Assembly: GCA_963725645.1 (NCBI GenBank)
Contig: CAVRZD010000006.1
Span: 248,001 to 312,000 of the forward strand
From: JALYZC01 sp963725645
GTDB taxonomy: Bacteria; Actinomycetota; Thermoleophilia; Solirubrobacterales; Solirubrobacteraceae
Direction: 5' to 3'
Length of the DNA: 64,000 nt
Below the pieces are notes generated by a model. It saw nothing but the letters and a program-made list of their open reading frames with translations, ran no database searches and was not told the DNA's origin. This document shows positions 15,525 through 23,974 of the stretch, piece after piece. Both the position numbers and the translations under genes were made by a program. Positions within the stretch are counted from its first letter, which is position 1. Every line of letters starts with the position of its first letter.

Positions 15525-18500
15525 ATGAGGACGACTCTGGCGCTGGCCGTGGCGGTGCTGGTCGCCTGCACCGCTCCCGCGGCCCGCGCCGACACGTTCG
15601 TGATCGGGAGCCTCACGCTTCCCGAGGGCGGCACGCATCAGATCTGCGGCGGCAATCCGTGCACCGTGATGCAGGGTGCGGTCGCGCCCGCGTCCGCCGG
15701 CACGTACACGCTGCGCTCACCCGTCGACGGCACGATCGTCTCCTGGAGCTACCGCAACGGCAACTACCCGCCCGGCAACCAATTGGCCCTGCGGGTACTC
15801 CGGCCCACGAACGCGCAGGAGACCCAGTTCACCGCGGTCGGGACGAACGCCGCGCCGTTTCCTCCCGATGGGTCGGACGTGGTTCGTGGTCCGTTCCCGG
15901 TGTCCATCGCGGTGAAGGCCGGCGACCGGATCGGGCTGCACGGGCTCGGCCCGGACGCCGACGGCCTGGATGTACCGGTCGGACCCGGGGTCGCCGGCGA
16001 CGGGGTGCGCTACTTCGTCTCGCCGGACATCGCCGACGGCGGACCGCCGAGAACCTTCGCCAACCCGGGCGACAACGGCCAGCAGGTGCTCGTCCAGGCA
16101 ACCGTCCAGACGGGCCCGCCGCCGCCGTTCGTGCCGCCGCCGCCTCCGCCGGCGCCCGACTTCGGCGTGGCCTTCTCGACGCCGCGCGGCAAGATCCCGT
16201 TCGCGATGGCGCGCGACGGCGGCCCGGTGGACATCCCGCTGATCGTGCGACGGCTCAACGGCTCGCGCGGGCCGATCGCGCTCAGGGTGACGAAGCTGCC
16301 CAAGGGGCTGAAGGCCACGGTGTCCTCGCCCACGGTCGACGGGGTCTTCGACACGCCGATCTTCGTGCGGCTCGAACGCCGCTCGGCCACCGCGCACGCG
16401 AAGCCCGGCTCCTACCGCCTGAACGTGATCGGCACGCCGTCGAGCGCGGCCGCGGGACCGGCGGCGCGAACGCTGCCGGTCAACCTCAACGTGCTCGGCG
16501 CGGTCGCCGTGAAGGTGGAGGGGATCGAGGTCAACCAGTCGGTGCAGACGTTCGAGCAGCCCTACGGCGGGGCGTACTACGGCCTGCCGCTGATGGACGG
16601 CAAGAAGACGATCGCCCGGGTGTTCGCCGACTTCGAGGGGGTCACGGGGAAGATCAAGGGACGCGCGCGCCTGCCCACGTTCGGGATGGCGCTCTACGGC
16701 TATGACTCGAGCGGCCACCAGCTTCCGCTCAGCCCGCTGGTGCCCGACTGGTCGCCGTCGAGCGGGCTGTCGATCAACGACGACGGGCTCACGACCGCCG
16801 AGCGGATCAGCGCCACCAGCGCGTTCACGTTCGAGCTGCCCGCGTCGTGGACGATTCGGGGGCGGAAGATCAGGCTGACGGCGGTCGCGCTGGGCTCGGA
16901 CATCAACCTGTCGGCGGCCTCGCTGTGCGTGGCGACGTCCTGCGGCGCGAGCCCGACGACCACGCTGCCCGGCGTGACGTTCCAGCGGGCACCCGCCCCG
17001 AAGGTGGTCAACGCGGTGGGCGTGCTCGCCTACGACCCCGAGATCAACAGGTTCGGCTCGTTCCCCGACGTGTCGCAGTTCGCCCGGCTGCAGGCCATGT
17101 CGCCGATCCCGATCCAGTTCATGGGCGCCGACAACCGCCGGAGCCCGATCCCGCGCTACCGCGCCCAGATCGTCGCGCCGGCCGGCCGGATCTGGGAGAC
17201 CACACGCGACTACGACGACGCGGTCGGCCACCCCGGCGACTACACGGTCGCGGCGTTCCACTTCCCGCGTGGCGGGGGCGGCGGCATCGCGCCGGGGCCC
17301 CGCACCGCCGTCGGCGAGGACACCCCGAGCCGCGTGATCGTCGCGCACGAGACGTTCCATCTGCTCGGGTTCCGCCACGCCGACTCCGTCTGCGGAGGTG
17401 GCGGCGGCGGGTTCCCCGAGCCGCAGGGACGCATGCGGTCGGTGGGGCTGGACACGGCCGGCTCGCCGCCCTTCCCGGTCATCCCGGACACGGTCACGAC
17501 CCCCGGGTTCGACCTGATGTCCTACTGCGCCGGCAACGACAACAGCTGGATCTCGGCGCTGAACTGGAGGCGGGCGATCGACCCGTCGCTGCCGCGGACG
17601 CGACCGGCCACGCCGAGACTGCGCAAACTCCCCCGGGCCGCCGGGCCAATGCTCGATGTCCAGGCGCGGCTCGACAGCGGCGTGGGGCGGATCCTGTCCG
17701 TCGGCCCCGCGATCGGTGCGGTGCCCGCCCCGACACCGGGTACGTCCTTCGTGCTGGTGGCCCGCAATGCGGCCGGCGCCGTCGTCTCGTCCACGCCGAT
17801 GGCGACCGAGGTCAGCCACGTCGACGGCACGCTCGGGGCTGCCATCCTGCTCGACGGCGCCGTCCCGGCGACGGGCGTCTCGCGCGTGGAGGTGCTCGCG
17901 GGTGGCGCCCTGGTGGCGGCGCGCGACCGGACGCCGAACGCGCCCCAGGTGGCGCTCGCTTCGCCCAAGGGGGGCGCCCGCGTGGGCGGCCGCGGGTCCG
18001 TCACGGTGACGTGGCGCACGTCGGACGCCGACGCAGGGCAGCGCGAGGCCGCCCTGGACTACTCGGCGAACGGCGGCCGCACCTTCCTCCACCTCTTCTC
18101 CGGTCCCGACACCGGAAGCGCGCGGCTGCCCGCCGCGATGCTCACCGCGTCGAGCAACGCGCGCCTGCGCGTGCGCGTGAACGACGGCTTCAACGAGGGC
18201 CAGGCGAGCTCGGCGCGCTTCACCGTCGTCGGCCGGCCACCGCAGGTGACGATCATCGAGCCGGCGAGCCGCGAGACCATCCGCCCCGGCTCGATCGTCA
18301 ACCTGACGGGCGGCGCGCAGGACGACCACGGACGGACGGTCAGCGGCAGGCGCCTGCGCTGGTTCGCCGGCCGGCGCCTCCTTGGACGCGGGGAGCGGGT
18401 CACGACGACGCTCGCGGCCGGGACGCGCGCGGTCCGCCTGGTCGCGGTCGATCGCGCGGGCCGTGTCGGCGCGCGCGCCGTGAGGGTCAGGGTGCCCGGC

Positions 18501-18749
18501 AGCACGCCCTACTTCCTCCAGCTCAGGGCCCCCACGCGGCTCTCGCGCCGGGCCCGGCTGCTCGTGCTGGCGGTCGCGGCGACGCAGCCGGGCACGCTGA
18601 GGATCGGCGGCCGCCGCTTCAACGTGGGCCGCTCGCCGCGCCGGATCCGCCTCGGCGTCGCGGCCGGCCGGGCCACATTGAGGCTGACGCTCACGCTCAC
18701 CGCAGGCGGGGGCCGCAACCGGCAGCGCGTCGTGATACCTCGCCGCTGA
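15525..18749 (+). CDS. Large secreted metzincin-type zinc metalloprotease with Ig-like C-terminal region
   Basis: This is a 1074-aa product from the ATG at 15525 (a GTG at 15501 would add 8 residues). A signal peptide (RTTLALAVAVLVACTAPAARA) is followed by a beta-rich domain, a proline linker (GPPPPFVPPPPPPAPD, around residue 200) and a second beta domain. The catalytic zinc motif is H608-E-T-F-H612-L-L-G-F-R-H618, with a Met-turn (DLMSYC, Met665) about 50 residues on: the HExxHxxGxxH plus Met-turn signature of metzincins. A Gly-rich loop (CGGGGGGF) lies between them. The C-terminal ~350 residues are repeated beta-sandwich-like segments (LASPKGGARVGGRGSVTVTW, TIIEPASRETIRPGSIVNLTG) ending in a basic stretch. 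It likely degrades extracellular protein. I cannot assign a peptidase family. Confidence 0.88.
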   Translation: MRTTLALAVAVLVACTAPAARADTFVIGSLTLPEGGTHQICGGNPCTVMQGAVAPASAGTYTLRSPVDGTIVSWSYRNGNYPPGNQLALRVLRPTNAQETQFTAVGTNAAPFPPDGSDVVRGPFPVSIAVKAGDRIGLHGLGPDADGLDVPVGPGVAGDGVRYFVSPDIADGGPPRTFANPGDNGQQVLVQATVQTGPPPPFVPPPPPPAPDFGVAFSTPRGKIPFAMARDGGPVDIPLIVRRLNGSRGPIALRVTKLPKGLKATVSSPTVDGVFDTPIFVRLERRSATAHAKPGSYRLNVIGTPSSAAAGPAARTLPVNLNVLGAVAVKVEGIEVNQSVQTFEQPYGGAYYGLPLMDGKKTIARVFADFEGVTGKIKGRARLPTFGMALYGYDSSGHQLPLSPLVPDWSPSSGLSINDDGLTTAERISATSAFTFELPASWTIRGRKIRLTAVALGSDINLSAASLCVATSCGASPTTTLPGVTFQRAPAPKVVNAVGVLAYDPEINRFGSFPDVSQFARLQAMSPIPIQFMGADNRRSPIPRYRAQIVAPAGRIWETTRDYDDAVGHPGDYTVAAFHFPRGGGGGIAPGPRTAVGEDTPSRVIVAHETFHLLGFRHADSVCGGGGGGFPEPQGRMRSVGLDTAGSPPFPVIPDTVTTPGFDLMSYCAGNDNSWISALNWRRAIDPSLPRTRPATPRLRKLPRAAGPMLDVQARLDSGVGRILSVGPAIGAVPAPTPGTSFVLVARNAAGAVVSSTPMATEVSHVDGTLGAAILLDGAVPATGVSRVEVLAGGALVAARDRTPNAPQVALASPKGGARVGGRGSVTVTWRTSDADAGQREAALDYSANGGRTFLHLFSGPDTGSARLPAAMLTASSNARLRVRVNDGFNEGQASSARFTVVGRPPQVTIIEPASRETIRPGSIVNLTGGAQDDHGRTVSGRRLRWFAGRRLLGRGERVTTTLAAGTRAVRLVAVDRAGRVGARAVRVRVPGSTPYFLQLRAPTRLSRRARLLVLAVAATQPGTLRIGGRRFNVGRSPRRIRLGVAAGRATLRLTLTLTAGGGRNRQRVVIPRR

Positions 18750-18761
18750 CGCCAACCCTGC

Positions 18762-18767
18762 TACCGT
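18762..18767 (+). promoter_or_regulatory. Predicted -10 (CTGCTACCGT context) of the cold-shock gene
   Basis: TACCGT is preceded by CTGC. The identical decamer CTGCTACCGT occurs before the DEAD-box helicase gene at 41984-41993. It predicts a leader of about 100 nt for the cold-shock mRNA. Confidence 0.45.
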
Positions 18768-18780
18768 CGCGACATCAGCG

Positions 18781-18796
18781 CCGGCCATATGGCCGG
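18781..18796. promoter_or_regulatory. Perfect 16-bp palindrome in the cold-shock leader
   Basis: CCGGCCATATGGCCGG reads the same on both strands. It lies just after the predicted transcription start, about 75 nt before the cold-shock ATG. It could be a repressor site or fold as a short hairpin in the 5' leader; the sequence alone cannot decide. Confidence 0.5.
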
Positions 18797-18872
18797 TGAA
18801 GTAGTGCAAGCGCCCGCAGTCGTCGCTCTTTAGCAACCTCCGCGTTCGCAGCACATGACCCGGAGGTAATAC

Positions 18873-19076
18873 ATGCCTACTGGAACCGTGAAGTGGTTCA
18901 ACGACGACAAGGGGTTCGGCTTCATCACGCCGGAGGACGGTGGGAAGGATCTCTTCGTCCACCACAGCGGCATCGCCGGCGACGGCTTCAAGTCGCTCGC
19001 CGAGGGCGCCAAGGTCTCCTTTGACGCCGAGGCCGGCGACAAGGGCCCGAAGGCCGTCAACGTCCAGCCGATCTAG
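18873..19076 (+). CDS. cspA: Cold-shock domain protein
   Basis: This 67-aa single cold-shock domain protein binds single-stranded RNA/DNA and acts as an RNA chaperone. It has the usual start GTVKWFNDDKGFGFI (with RNP1 KGFGFI), RNP2 as LFVHHS, and a C-terminal GPKAVNVQPI strand, at normal length. The ATG has a strong CGGAGGT ribosome site. The leader of about 100 nt contains a perfect palindrome (18781-18796), in line with the long regulated leaders of other csp genes (general family knowledge). It follows the metalloprotease gene but has its own promoter. Confidence 0.96.
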   Translation: MPTGTVKWFNDDKGFGFITPEDGGKDLFVHHSGIAGDGFKSLAEGAKVSFDAEAGDKGPKAVNVQPI

Positions 19077-19157
19077 GCGGGCGTACCCCAGCCAGGAGGA
19101 TGGCCGGGGGCTCGCTCCACGAGCTGGCCCTCGGTCGTTCTCCGGTCCCCACCCGCG

Positions 19158-20273
19158 TCAGGGGTGCGCGCGCACGTATGCCGCACCCTGCCCGCGGACG
19201 AGCTCGACCAGGTTGCCGAGCGCGATGTTCGCGTCCATCAGGTGCAACCCCCACGTCGGGTCCGGGCTCGCCTTCGGCGTCGGCGCGCCGCGCAGTGCGC
19301 TGACCTGCAGCACGTTCGCGCCGCCGGCTGACGAGCAGCGCGCACGGTAGCTACCCGGCGCCGAGATCCACGTCGTCGGCGCCGTCGGGAGCGTGACCCC
19401 CAGCAGCGCGATCCCGACCGACAGCGTGCTCCCCGGGGCGAACGGCTCGCTCGGGAAGATCGGGTCGAGGACCCCCGACCCGCCGCCGAGCGCCGCCGGG
19501 TTCGTGCAGAGGACCTGCCGGCCCGCCGCCGTGGTCCGCCCGAACAGGCTGTTGGACGGCACCGCGGCGTTGAAGGTCGAGAAGGCCACAACGCAGCCGA
19601 GCTGTGTCTTGGAGTGGCACGCCGGCACGTGCTTGAAGTCGCCGCCGACGTCGCGGCCCCTGCGCACGGTCACGTTGCCGCCCAACAGCAGCGCCGAGAT
19701 CAGCCGGCTGCGGAGCGCGGGCTTGGGGTCGATCTCCGAGGTGACCAGCTGCCGCAGGACGAAGGAGCCCTGGGAGTGGCCGATGAGCACGACCCCGCGG
19801 CCCTTGTTGTACCTCTGGAGGTAGTTCCTCCAGCTCTTGAGGAGGTCCGTGTACGCCGCGCGGATGGCCGCCGTCCGCAGCGCCGGGGAGCCGATCGCGC
19901 TGAGCGTGGCCTGCCGGTACATCGGCGCGAACACCCGGCAGACCTGCGAGTACCTCGCCGCCTGGTAGAGCGCGATCGAGCGTTCCACCGGGTCGATGTG
20001 CAGATTCGCCTGGACCGTCTTCTGGTCGCTGACCGTCGGATAGACGTAGAAGCAGTCGAACTTCGGGTTCCGCACAGCGCGCACGGTCTCGCGGCCCAGG
20101 CTGCGGCCCGAGGGCGAAAAGCGCGTGGTGCTCAGGCCCGGCGTGCAGGGGTTGGCGCGCAGGCCCGGCTTGCACAACCACACCGGCCCCGGCGCCGCGC
20201 CGGCCGCGCTCGGCACCGCGGCGAGGGCGCCAAACACCAGTAAGCCGACCAATGGGGGACAGCGGCGAGCCAC
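19158..20273 (-). CDS. Secreted DUF3089 alpha/beta hydrolase
   Basis: The GTG at 20273 gives 371 aa with a signal peptide (ARRCPPLVGLLVFGALAAVPSAAGAAP). The mature part opens with VWLCKPG and contains FDCFYVYPTVS, YQAARYSQVCRVFAPMYRQAT and the nucleophile elbow GHSQG (VVLIGHSQGSFVLRQLV), then ends WGLHLMDANIALGNLVELV. This is the DUF3089 family of lipase-like hydrolases. A TATCGT box on the minus strand lies 6 nt before the start. A close paralogue with an extra C-terminal domain lies at 33546-35006. Substrate is unknown; an exported esterase or lipase role is likely. Confidence 0.9.
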   Translation of the reverse strand: MARRCPPLVGLLVFGALAAVPSAAGAAPGPVWLCKPGLRANPCTPGLSTTRFSPSGRSLGRETVRAVRNPKFDCFYVYPTVSDQKTVQANLHIDPVERSIALYQAARYSQVCRVFAPMYRQATLSAIGSPALRTAAIRAAYTDLLKSWRNYLQRYNKGRGVVLIGHSQGSFVLRQLVTSEIDPKPALRSRLISALLLGGNVTVRRGRDVGGDFKHVPACHSKTQLGCVVAFSTFNAAVPSNSLFGRTTAAGRQVLCTNPAALGGGSGVLDPIFPSEPFAPGSTLSVGIALLGVTLPTAPTTWISAPGSYRARCSSAGGANVLQVSALRGAPTPKASPDPTWGLHLMDANIALGNLVELVRGQGAAYVRAHP

Positions 20274-20279
20274 GATCCC

Positions 20280-20285
20280 ACGATA
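20280..20285 (-). promoter_or_regulatory. Predicted -10 box (TATCGT) of the DUF3089 gene
   Basis: TATCGT on the minus strand ends 6 nt before the GTG at 20273. It lies 13 bp from the divergent -10 at 20299-20304. Confidence 0.45.
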
Positions 20286-20298
20286 GCTCGGCGCCAGG

Positions 20299-20304
20299 TA
20301 CGGT
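20299..20304 (+). promoter_or_regulatory. Predicted -10 box (TACGGT) of the glyoxalase-like gene
   Basis: TACGGT ends 7 nt before the ATG at 20312 and supports that ATG as the real start even though the frame behind it breaks. Confidence 0.45.
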
Positions 20305-20311
20305 GTCCGGT

Positions 20312-20651
20312 ATGGCGCGAATCGCCCCTCGCGCTGATCGAGTTCCCGGCGGACGACGCCGAGCGCGCGCGGCGGTTCTGGTCCGGCCTGCTGGGCGTCG
20401 CCCTGGAGTCCCGCGCGACGGATGCGGGCGAGGGCTGGCAGAGCAGCGCCCCCGGTCCCGCGATCGGAGTCCACGCCCGCGGACGGGGCCCCGGCGACTC
20501 GTTCTCGCTGCCCTACTTCGAGGTCGGCGACCTCGCGACCGCCCTCGAGCGGGTGCAGGCGCTCGGCGGCACCGTGATCCATCCCGGCGAGCGCTGGGCC
20601 GTCTGCAAGGACTCCGAGGGCAGCCCGTTCGGGCTGGCGGGGCGCGCATGA
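20312..20651 (+). pseudogene. Glyoxalase/bleomycin-resistance-like protein, one-base frameshift
   Basis: The ATG at 20312 opens MARIA, and then the frame runs out. Dropping one C from the CCCC run at 20324-20327 joins it to LALIEFPADDAERARRFWSGLLGV, followed by a single vicinal-oxygen-chelate domain (SLPYFEVGDLATALERVQALGGTVIHPGERWAVCKDSEGSPFGLA) to a stop at 20651. The corrected product is 112 aa, normal for a one-domain glyoxalase-family protein. No in-frame ATG/GTG/TTG exists for the second part alone. Its stop overlaps the ATG of the next gene (ATGA), so the pair forms an operon. Confidence 0.8.
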
Positions 20652-21394
20652 AGCGCACTCTTTCCGTGCTCGTGGTGGCGGCGCTGGCCTGCGCGGCGGG
20701 CGCGGCCCTGACGAGCGCCGCGCCGCGGACCGTGCACCTGCGCGGCACGGCGTACGAGTTCAACAACGCGCGCCACAGGCTGGGGAACGCGACGATCCGC
20801 GTCGCGGAGTTCCCGCGGATCAAGGTCAAGACGCGGGCCAACGGCAGCTATGACCTCGTGGTGCCCAACCGCGCGAAGGTGACGCCCTACATCCAGGCCG
20901 CGGGATTCCACACGATCTACCTCCAGACCTTCACCACCGCCGGCGCGAACCTCGCCAACGTCAACTTCCAGACCCCGTCGACGGTCGTCTACAAGTTGCT
21001 CGCCGTCGCGCTCAAGGTTCCGCTTGACCGGGCCGGCAACCCGAGGCGCTGCGCGGTCGTCTCGACGTTCAGCACCAAGAACGTGCGGAACCTGACCTTC
21101 GCGCAGTTCATCGCCTACGGCGCGCACGGTGTCGCCGGCGCGACGGCGTCGGCCCGCCCGTCGCTTCCCAAGCCGATCTACTTCAACGAGAACGTCGTCC
21201 CGGACACGACGCAGCGGGCCTCGTCCAAGGACGGCGGCGTGGTCTGGACCGACGTCCGAACGGGGGTCTACACGATCGCCGGGCACCACCCGACCACCCG
21301 GTTCGCGAGCTTCGTCGCGACCTGCAAGCCCGGGCGGATCGTCAACGCGAACCCACCGTGGGGGCTCTACGAGCTGGGCCGGTCGTCGCGGTGA
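20648..21394 (+). CDS. Secreted hypothetical protein with carboxypeptidase-regulatory-like start
   Basis: This 248-aa exported protein has signal peptide KRTLSVLVVAALACAAGAALTSAA. The first 80 mature residues (VHLRGTAYEFNNARHRLGNATIRVAEFPRIKVKTRANGSYDLVVPNRAKVTPYIQAAGFHTIYLQTFTT) look like a carboxypeptidase-regulatory/transthyretin-type beta-sandwich. The C-terminal half is not recognised (HHPTTRFASFVATCKPGRIVNANPPWGLYEL). The ATG at 20648 overlaps the stop of the glyoxalase gene. Function is unknown. Confidence 0.78.
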   Translation: MKRTLSVLVVAALACAAGAALTSAAPRTVHLRGTAYEFNNARHRLGNATIRVAEFPRIKVKTRANGSYDLVVPNRAKVTPYIQAAGFHTIYLQTFTTAGANLANVNFQTPSTVVYKLLAVALKVPLDRAGNPRRCAVVSTFSTKNVRNLTFAQFIAYGAHGVAGATASARPSLPKPIYFNENVVPDTTQRASSKDGGVVWTDVRTGVYTIAGHHPTTRFASFVATCKPGRIVNANPPWGLYELGRSSR

Positions 21395-21485
21395 CATCGC
21401 GCCGCCGGCGGGCGCCCGATAGGTCAGGTCGATTCGCCCCCGCCAGCGGCGGCGGAGGCAGAATCGTACGGCGTCCGCGAGGCTG

Positions 21486-21926
21486 CTACGAGGTTGCGCC
21501 AGCCGCCGCGGGCACCACGCCCAGCTGCTGCATCAGCGCGGCCGCGTTCCAGTAGTTGCCGCCGCGGTGGATCAGCCCGTCGTCGCCGAATTCGGCCGTC
21601 CCGCAACCGTAGGTGGTCGCGCTCTTGCCGGTCGGCGGTAGGCCCGCGAGCTCGCCGTCGTGCGTCCCGGTGACCTTCCACTCCTGCGCCGCCCGGTTGC
21701 CCGAGACGATCGGCTCGCCAAGGTCCTCGGCGCGGAAGTCCGAGAAGGCGGCAAGGTATCCGGCCACCGACTCGCGGATTGCCGCGCGCCCGCGCAGAGG
21801 CTCGGGTACCCCGACGTCATAGAGCACGGCGTCCTCGGCGTAGAAGGCGGCGACGCCATCGGCGTCGTGTGCGTTCCAGGCCTCGGTGGTGCGCTTGAGC
21901 ACCTGGGTGATGTCAGTGCTTCCCAT
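21486..21926 (-). CDS. SnoaL-like/NTF2-fold protein
   Basis: This 146-aa protein has a SnoaL-type ester-cyclase pattern: DITQVLKRTTEAWNAHDADGVAAFYAEDAVLYD, RGRAAIRESVAGYLAAFSDFRAEDLG, EWKVTGTHDGELAGLPPTGKSATTYGCGTAEFGDDGLIHRGGNYWNAAALMQQLGV. The end block resembles that of the 13581-14003 protein (both contain MMQQLG/LMQQLG), so they are distant paralogues. The region upstream of its ATG (21927-21976) is unusually AT-rich for this genome and probably holds its promoter, though no single -10/-35 pair stands out. Confidence 0.85.
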   Translation of the reverse strand: MGSTDITQVLKRTTEAWNAHDADGVAAFYAEDAVLYDVGVPEPLRGRAAIRESVAGYLAAFSDFRAEDLGEPIVSGNRAAQEWKVTGTHDGELAGLPPTGKSATTYGCGTAEFGDDGLIHRGGNYWNAAALMQQLGVVPAAAGATS

Positions 21927-21991
21927 GTGAACCCTCGTTTCTCTAGGCTCAGAACACTAGCAATCTTTTTCTAGATTTGTATTTCAGGTGT

Positions 21992-22318
21992 TTACTCGCA
22001 CTCGCATGGCTTGGCAGCAAGGAGCGCGAGCTGCTCGGCCGTCGACGCGAGCTGGTGGTCCTGCTCTCCCGCACCCGTCGCCAGGCGGGGGTCGAGCGGG
22101 CTGGCATGTCGGTAGCCACGATTCCCCATCTCGGTCACCTGGGCCTCGTGGCGCGCGTACAGCGCGGCGAGCTTGCCTTGCCAGCGGAGCACCTCCGGGT
22201 GGTTCGCGTATCCGCGTCTCCCCTCGGTGAGGATCGTCCAGACGGCGTGCAGCTCGCGATGCTCTCCCAGGAGGTGGGAGCGACAGAGCGCCGCCGGTTC
22301 GACGTCCCAGATCCGCAT
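21992..22318 (-). CDS. Pyrimidine-dimer DNA glycosylase/endonuclease V-like protein
   Basis: This 108-aa protein starts at the ATG at 22318 with a GAGGG ribosome site. The sequence MRIWDVEPAALCRSHLLGEHRELHAVWTIL matches the start of T4 endonuclease V-type enzymes, in which the N-terminal residue attacks the lesion and a Glu in HRE helps catalysis. Later it reads RYANHPE-like GYANHPEVLRWQGKLAALYARHEAQVTEMGNRGYRHASPLD, with the conserved basic-aromatic tail. Such enzymes cut at UV-induced cyclobutane dimers to start base-excision repair. An upstream in-frame extension to 22576 is not credible because the N-terminus must be free. Confidence 0.82.
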   Translation of the reverse strand: MRIWDVEPAALCRSHLLGEHRELHAVWTILTEGRRGYANHPEVLRWQGKLAALYARHEAQVTEMGNRGYRHASPLDPRLATGAGEQDHQLASTAEQLALLAAKPCECE

Positions 22319-22390
22319 GCCCTCACGGTAGCGGCGGCCGGAGCCGCCGGAGCGATGACAGCCACCCCAACGGCACGATTCCCCGCCGGT

Positions 22391-22396
22391 TAGGGT
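22391..22396 (+). promoter_or_regulatory. Predicted -10 box (TAGGGT) of the GMC oxidoreductase operon
   Basis: The sequence GGTTAGGGTCGGG precedes the GTG at 22403 by exactly 6 nt. The same GGTTAGGGTCGGG string occurs before the gene at 27264. Confidence 0.5.
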
Positions 22397-22402
22397 CGGG
22401 GC

Positions 22403-23974
22403 GTGGAGCGCGCCTACGACGCAGTGATCGTCGGCTCGGGCTTCGGTGGCGGCATCACCGCCTGTCGCCTGGCGGAGCAGGGCTGGCGCGTGTGCGTGCT
22501 CGAGCGCGGCCGGCGCTTTGGGCCCGGCGACTTCCCGGATCGTCCCGAGCAGGCGCCGTTCGCGTTCTGGCATCACGTCCTCAACCCAGGCGGCATGTTC
22601 GACCTGCGGCTAATGCGGGACCTCACGGTGCTGACGGCGGCGGGCGTCGGCGGTGGCTCGCTCGTCTACGCCAACGTTCAGCTCCGCGCCCCGGCCGACG
22701 TGTTCGAGGATCCCGACTGGCCGGCGGCGATCGACCGCCCCGGCCTCGACGGCTACTACGACCGCACCGAGGACGCGCTCCAGCCGCGCGAGACGCCCGC
22801 GGATCCCGACCTTCCGAAGATCCGGGCATTCGACGCGATGGCGCGCCGCGCCGGGCGCGAGCCGAGCCGCCTGCCGCTGGCCGTCCACTTCGGCGAGGAC
22901 CGCCGCCACCCGTTCAGCGGCGTCCACCAGCAGGGATGCGACAACCTCGGCCGCTGCGACATCGGCTGCCCGCTGTCAGCCAAGAACACGGTCGACATCA
23001 CCTACATCGCGCGCGCCGAGGCCCATGGAGCCGAGGTGTTTCCGCTGCACGAGGTGCTCGGCATCAACCCGCCGCCACGCGCGGGCGGCAACTGGCGAGT
23101 CGGCTTCCGCGACCTCCAGTACCGGGTCCGCGGCGAGGTGGAGGCGCCCGTACTCGTTCTCGCGGCGGGCACGCTCGGGTCCAGCCGGCTGCTGCTGAAG
23201 AACCGGCGGCGCCTCGACCGGCTCTCCCCGGCGCTCGGCACGCGGTTCTCCGGCAACGGCGACGCGCTGGGGCTGGCCCTCGACCCCGCCGCAGACGACG
23301 TCGCCGGCGCGCGCACCGAGTACGGCCCGTCGATGACGAGCCGGGTCGACTACACCGCCGAGCGCGGCTTCATGGTCGCCGACGGCGGCCTCCCCGAGAA
23401 CTTCGGCGGGCTGCTCGAGATCATCCGCGGCGTCAACGCGCTGACCGGGTGGGGACGCGTCGTCCTTCACGTCAAGAGCGCCGCGGCGCGTCTCGGCTTC
23501 AGCGACCGTCACGTGACGCACCGCAACGTGAAGCTCAGGCGCGACCATCCGATCGGCGACTCGCTCGTCTTCCTGATGATCGGGCGCGACGCCGCCAACG
23601 GGCGGATGCGCCTGACCCCGCTCCTGCGCTGCTTCGACATCCGCTGGAGCAAGGCGGAGAGCGAAGAGCTCTTCGACGGCATGCGCCAGGCCGCCGGCGA
23701 GCTGGCGGAGGCCGCCGGCGCCAAGTCATTCTTCGCCCTCGACGCGGGCCCGCTGGGCAAGTTCATCACCGTGCATCCCCTCGGCGGCTGCCCGATGGCC
23801 GACGACCCGGCGAGCGGGGTGGTGGACGACGGCGGCAGGGTGCACGGGTACGAGGGTCTCTACGTGCTCGACGGCTCGATCGTCCCGACCGCGCTCGGAG
23901 TCAACCCCTCAAAGACGATCGCGGCGCTCGCCGAGCGCGGGGTCGAGCACCTGCTCGCGGAGCGCAGCGCGTGA
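22403..23974 (+). CDS. GMC-family (cholesterol-oxidase-like) FAD oxidoreductase
   Basis: This 523-aa flavoenzyme opens with the FAD Rossmann motif YDAVIVGSGFGGGITACRLAEQGWRVCVLERG, then has the GMC AAGVGGGSLVYANV block (residues ~80-93) and a cysteine-bearing segment QGCDNLGRCDIGCPLSAKNT. The C-terminal catalytic region is VHPLGGCPMADDP, LYVLDGSIVPTALGVNPSKTIAALAERG, with the active-site His and Asn. It oxidises an alcohol, plausibly a sterol-like one given its similarity to cholesterol-oxidase-type GMC proteins. No signal peptide is seen. It starts at GTG directly behind TAGGGT and its stop overlaps the next start (GTGA), so it is the first gene of a three-gene operon. Confidence 0.9.
   Translation: MERAYDAVIVGSGFGGGITACRLAEQGWRVCVLERGRRFGPGDFPDRPEQAPFAFWHHVLNPGGMFDLRLMRDLTVLTAAGVGGGSLVYANVQLRAPADVFEDPDWPAAIDRPGLDGYYDRTEDALQPRETPADPDLPKIRAFDAMARRAGREPSRLPLAVHFGEDRRHPFSGVHQQGCDNLGRCDIGCPLSAKNTVDITYIARAEAHGAEVFPLHEVLGINPPPRAGGNWRVGFRDLQYRVRGEVEAPVLVLAAGTLGSSRLLLKNRRRLDRLSPALGTRFSGNGDALGLALDPAADDVAGARTEYGPSMTSRVDYTAERGFMVADGGLPENFGGLLEIIRGVNALTGWGRVVLHVKSAAARLGFSDRHVTHRNVKLRRDHPIGDSLVFLMIGRDAANGRMRLTPLLRCFDIRWSKAESEELFDGMRQAAGELAEAAGAKSFFALDAGPLGKFITVHPLGGCPMADDPASGVVDDGGRVHGYEGLYVLDGSIVPTALGVNPSKTIAALAERGVEHLLAERSA

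Noticed and set aside
15717..18965. 1082-codon minus-strand open reading opposite the metalloprotease gene
   Set aside because: Its product is low-complexity Arg/Ala/Gly/His sequence with no motif, as expected for antisense of a high-GC gene. The plus strand carries the zinc site.
19088..19115. Possible hairpin (CCCCAGCC / GGCCGGGG) after the cold-shock gene
   Set aside because: It has a mismatch, a short stem and no T-tract, so it is too weak to call a terminator.
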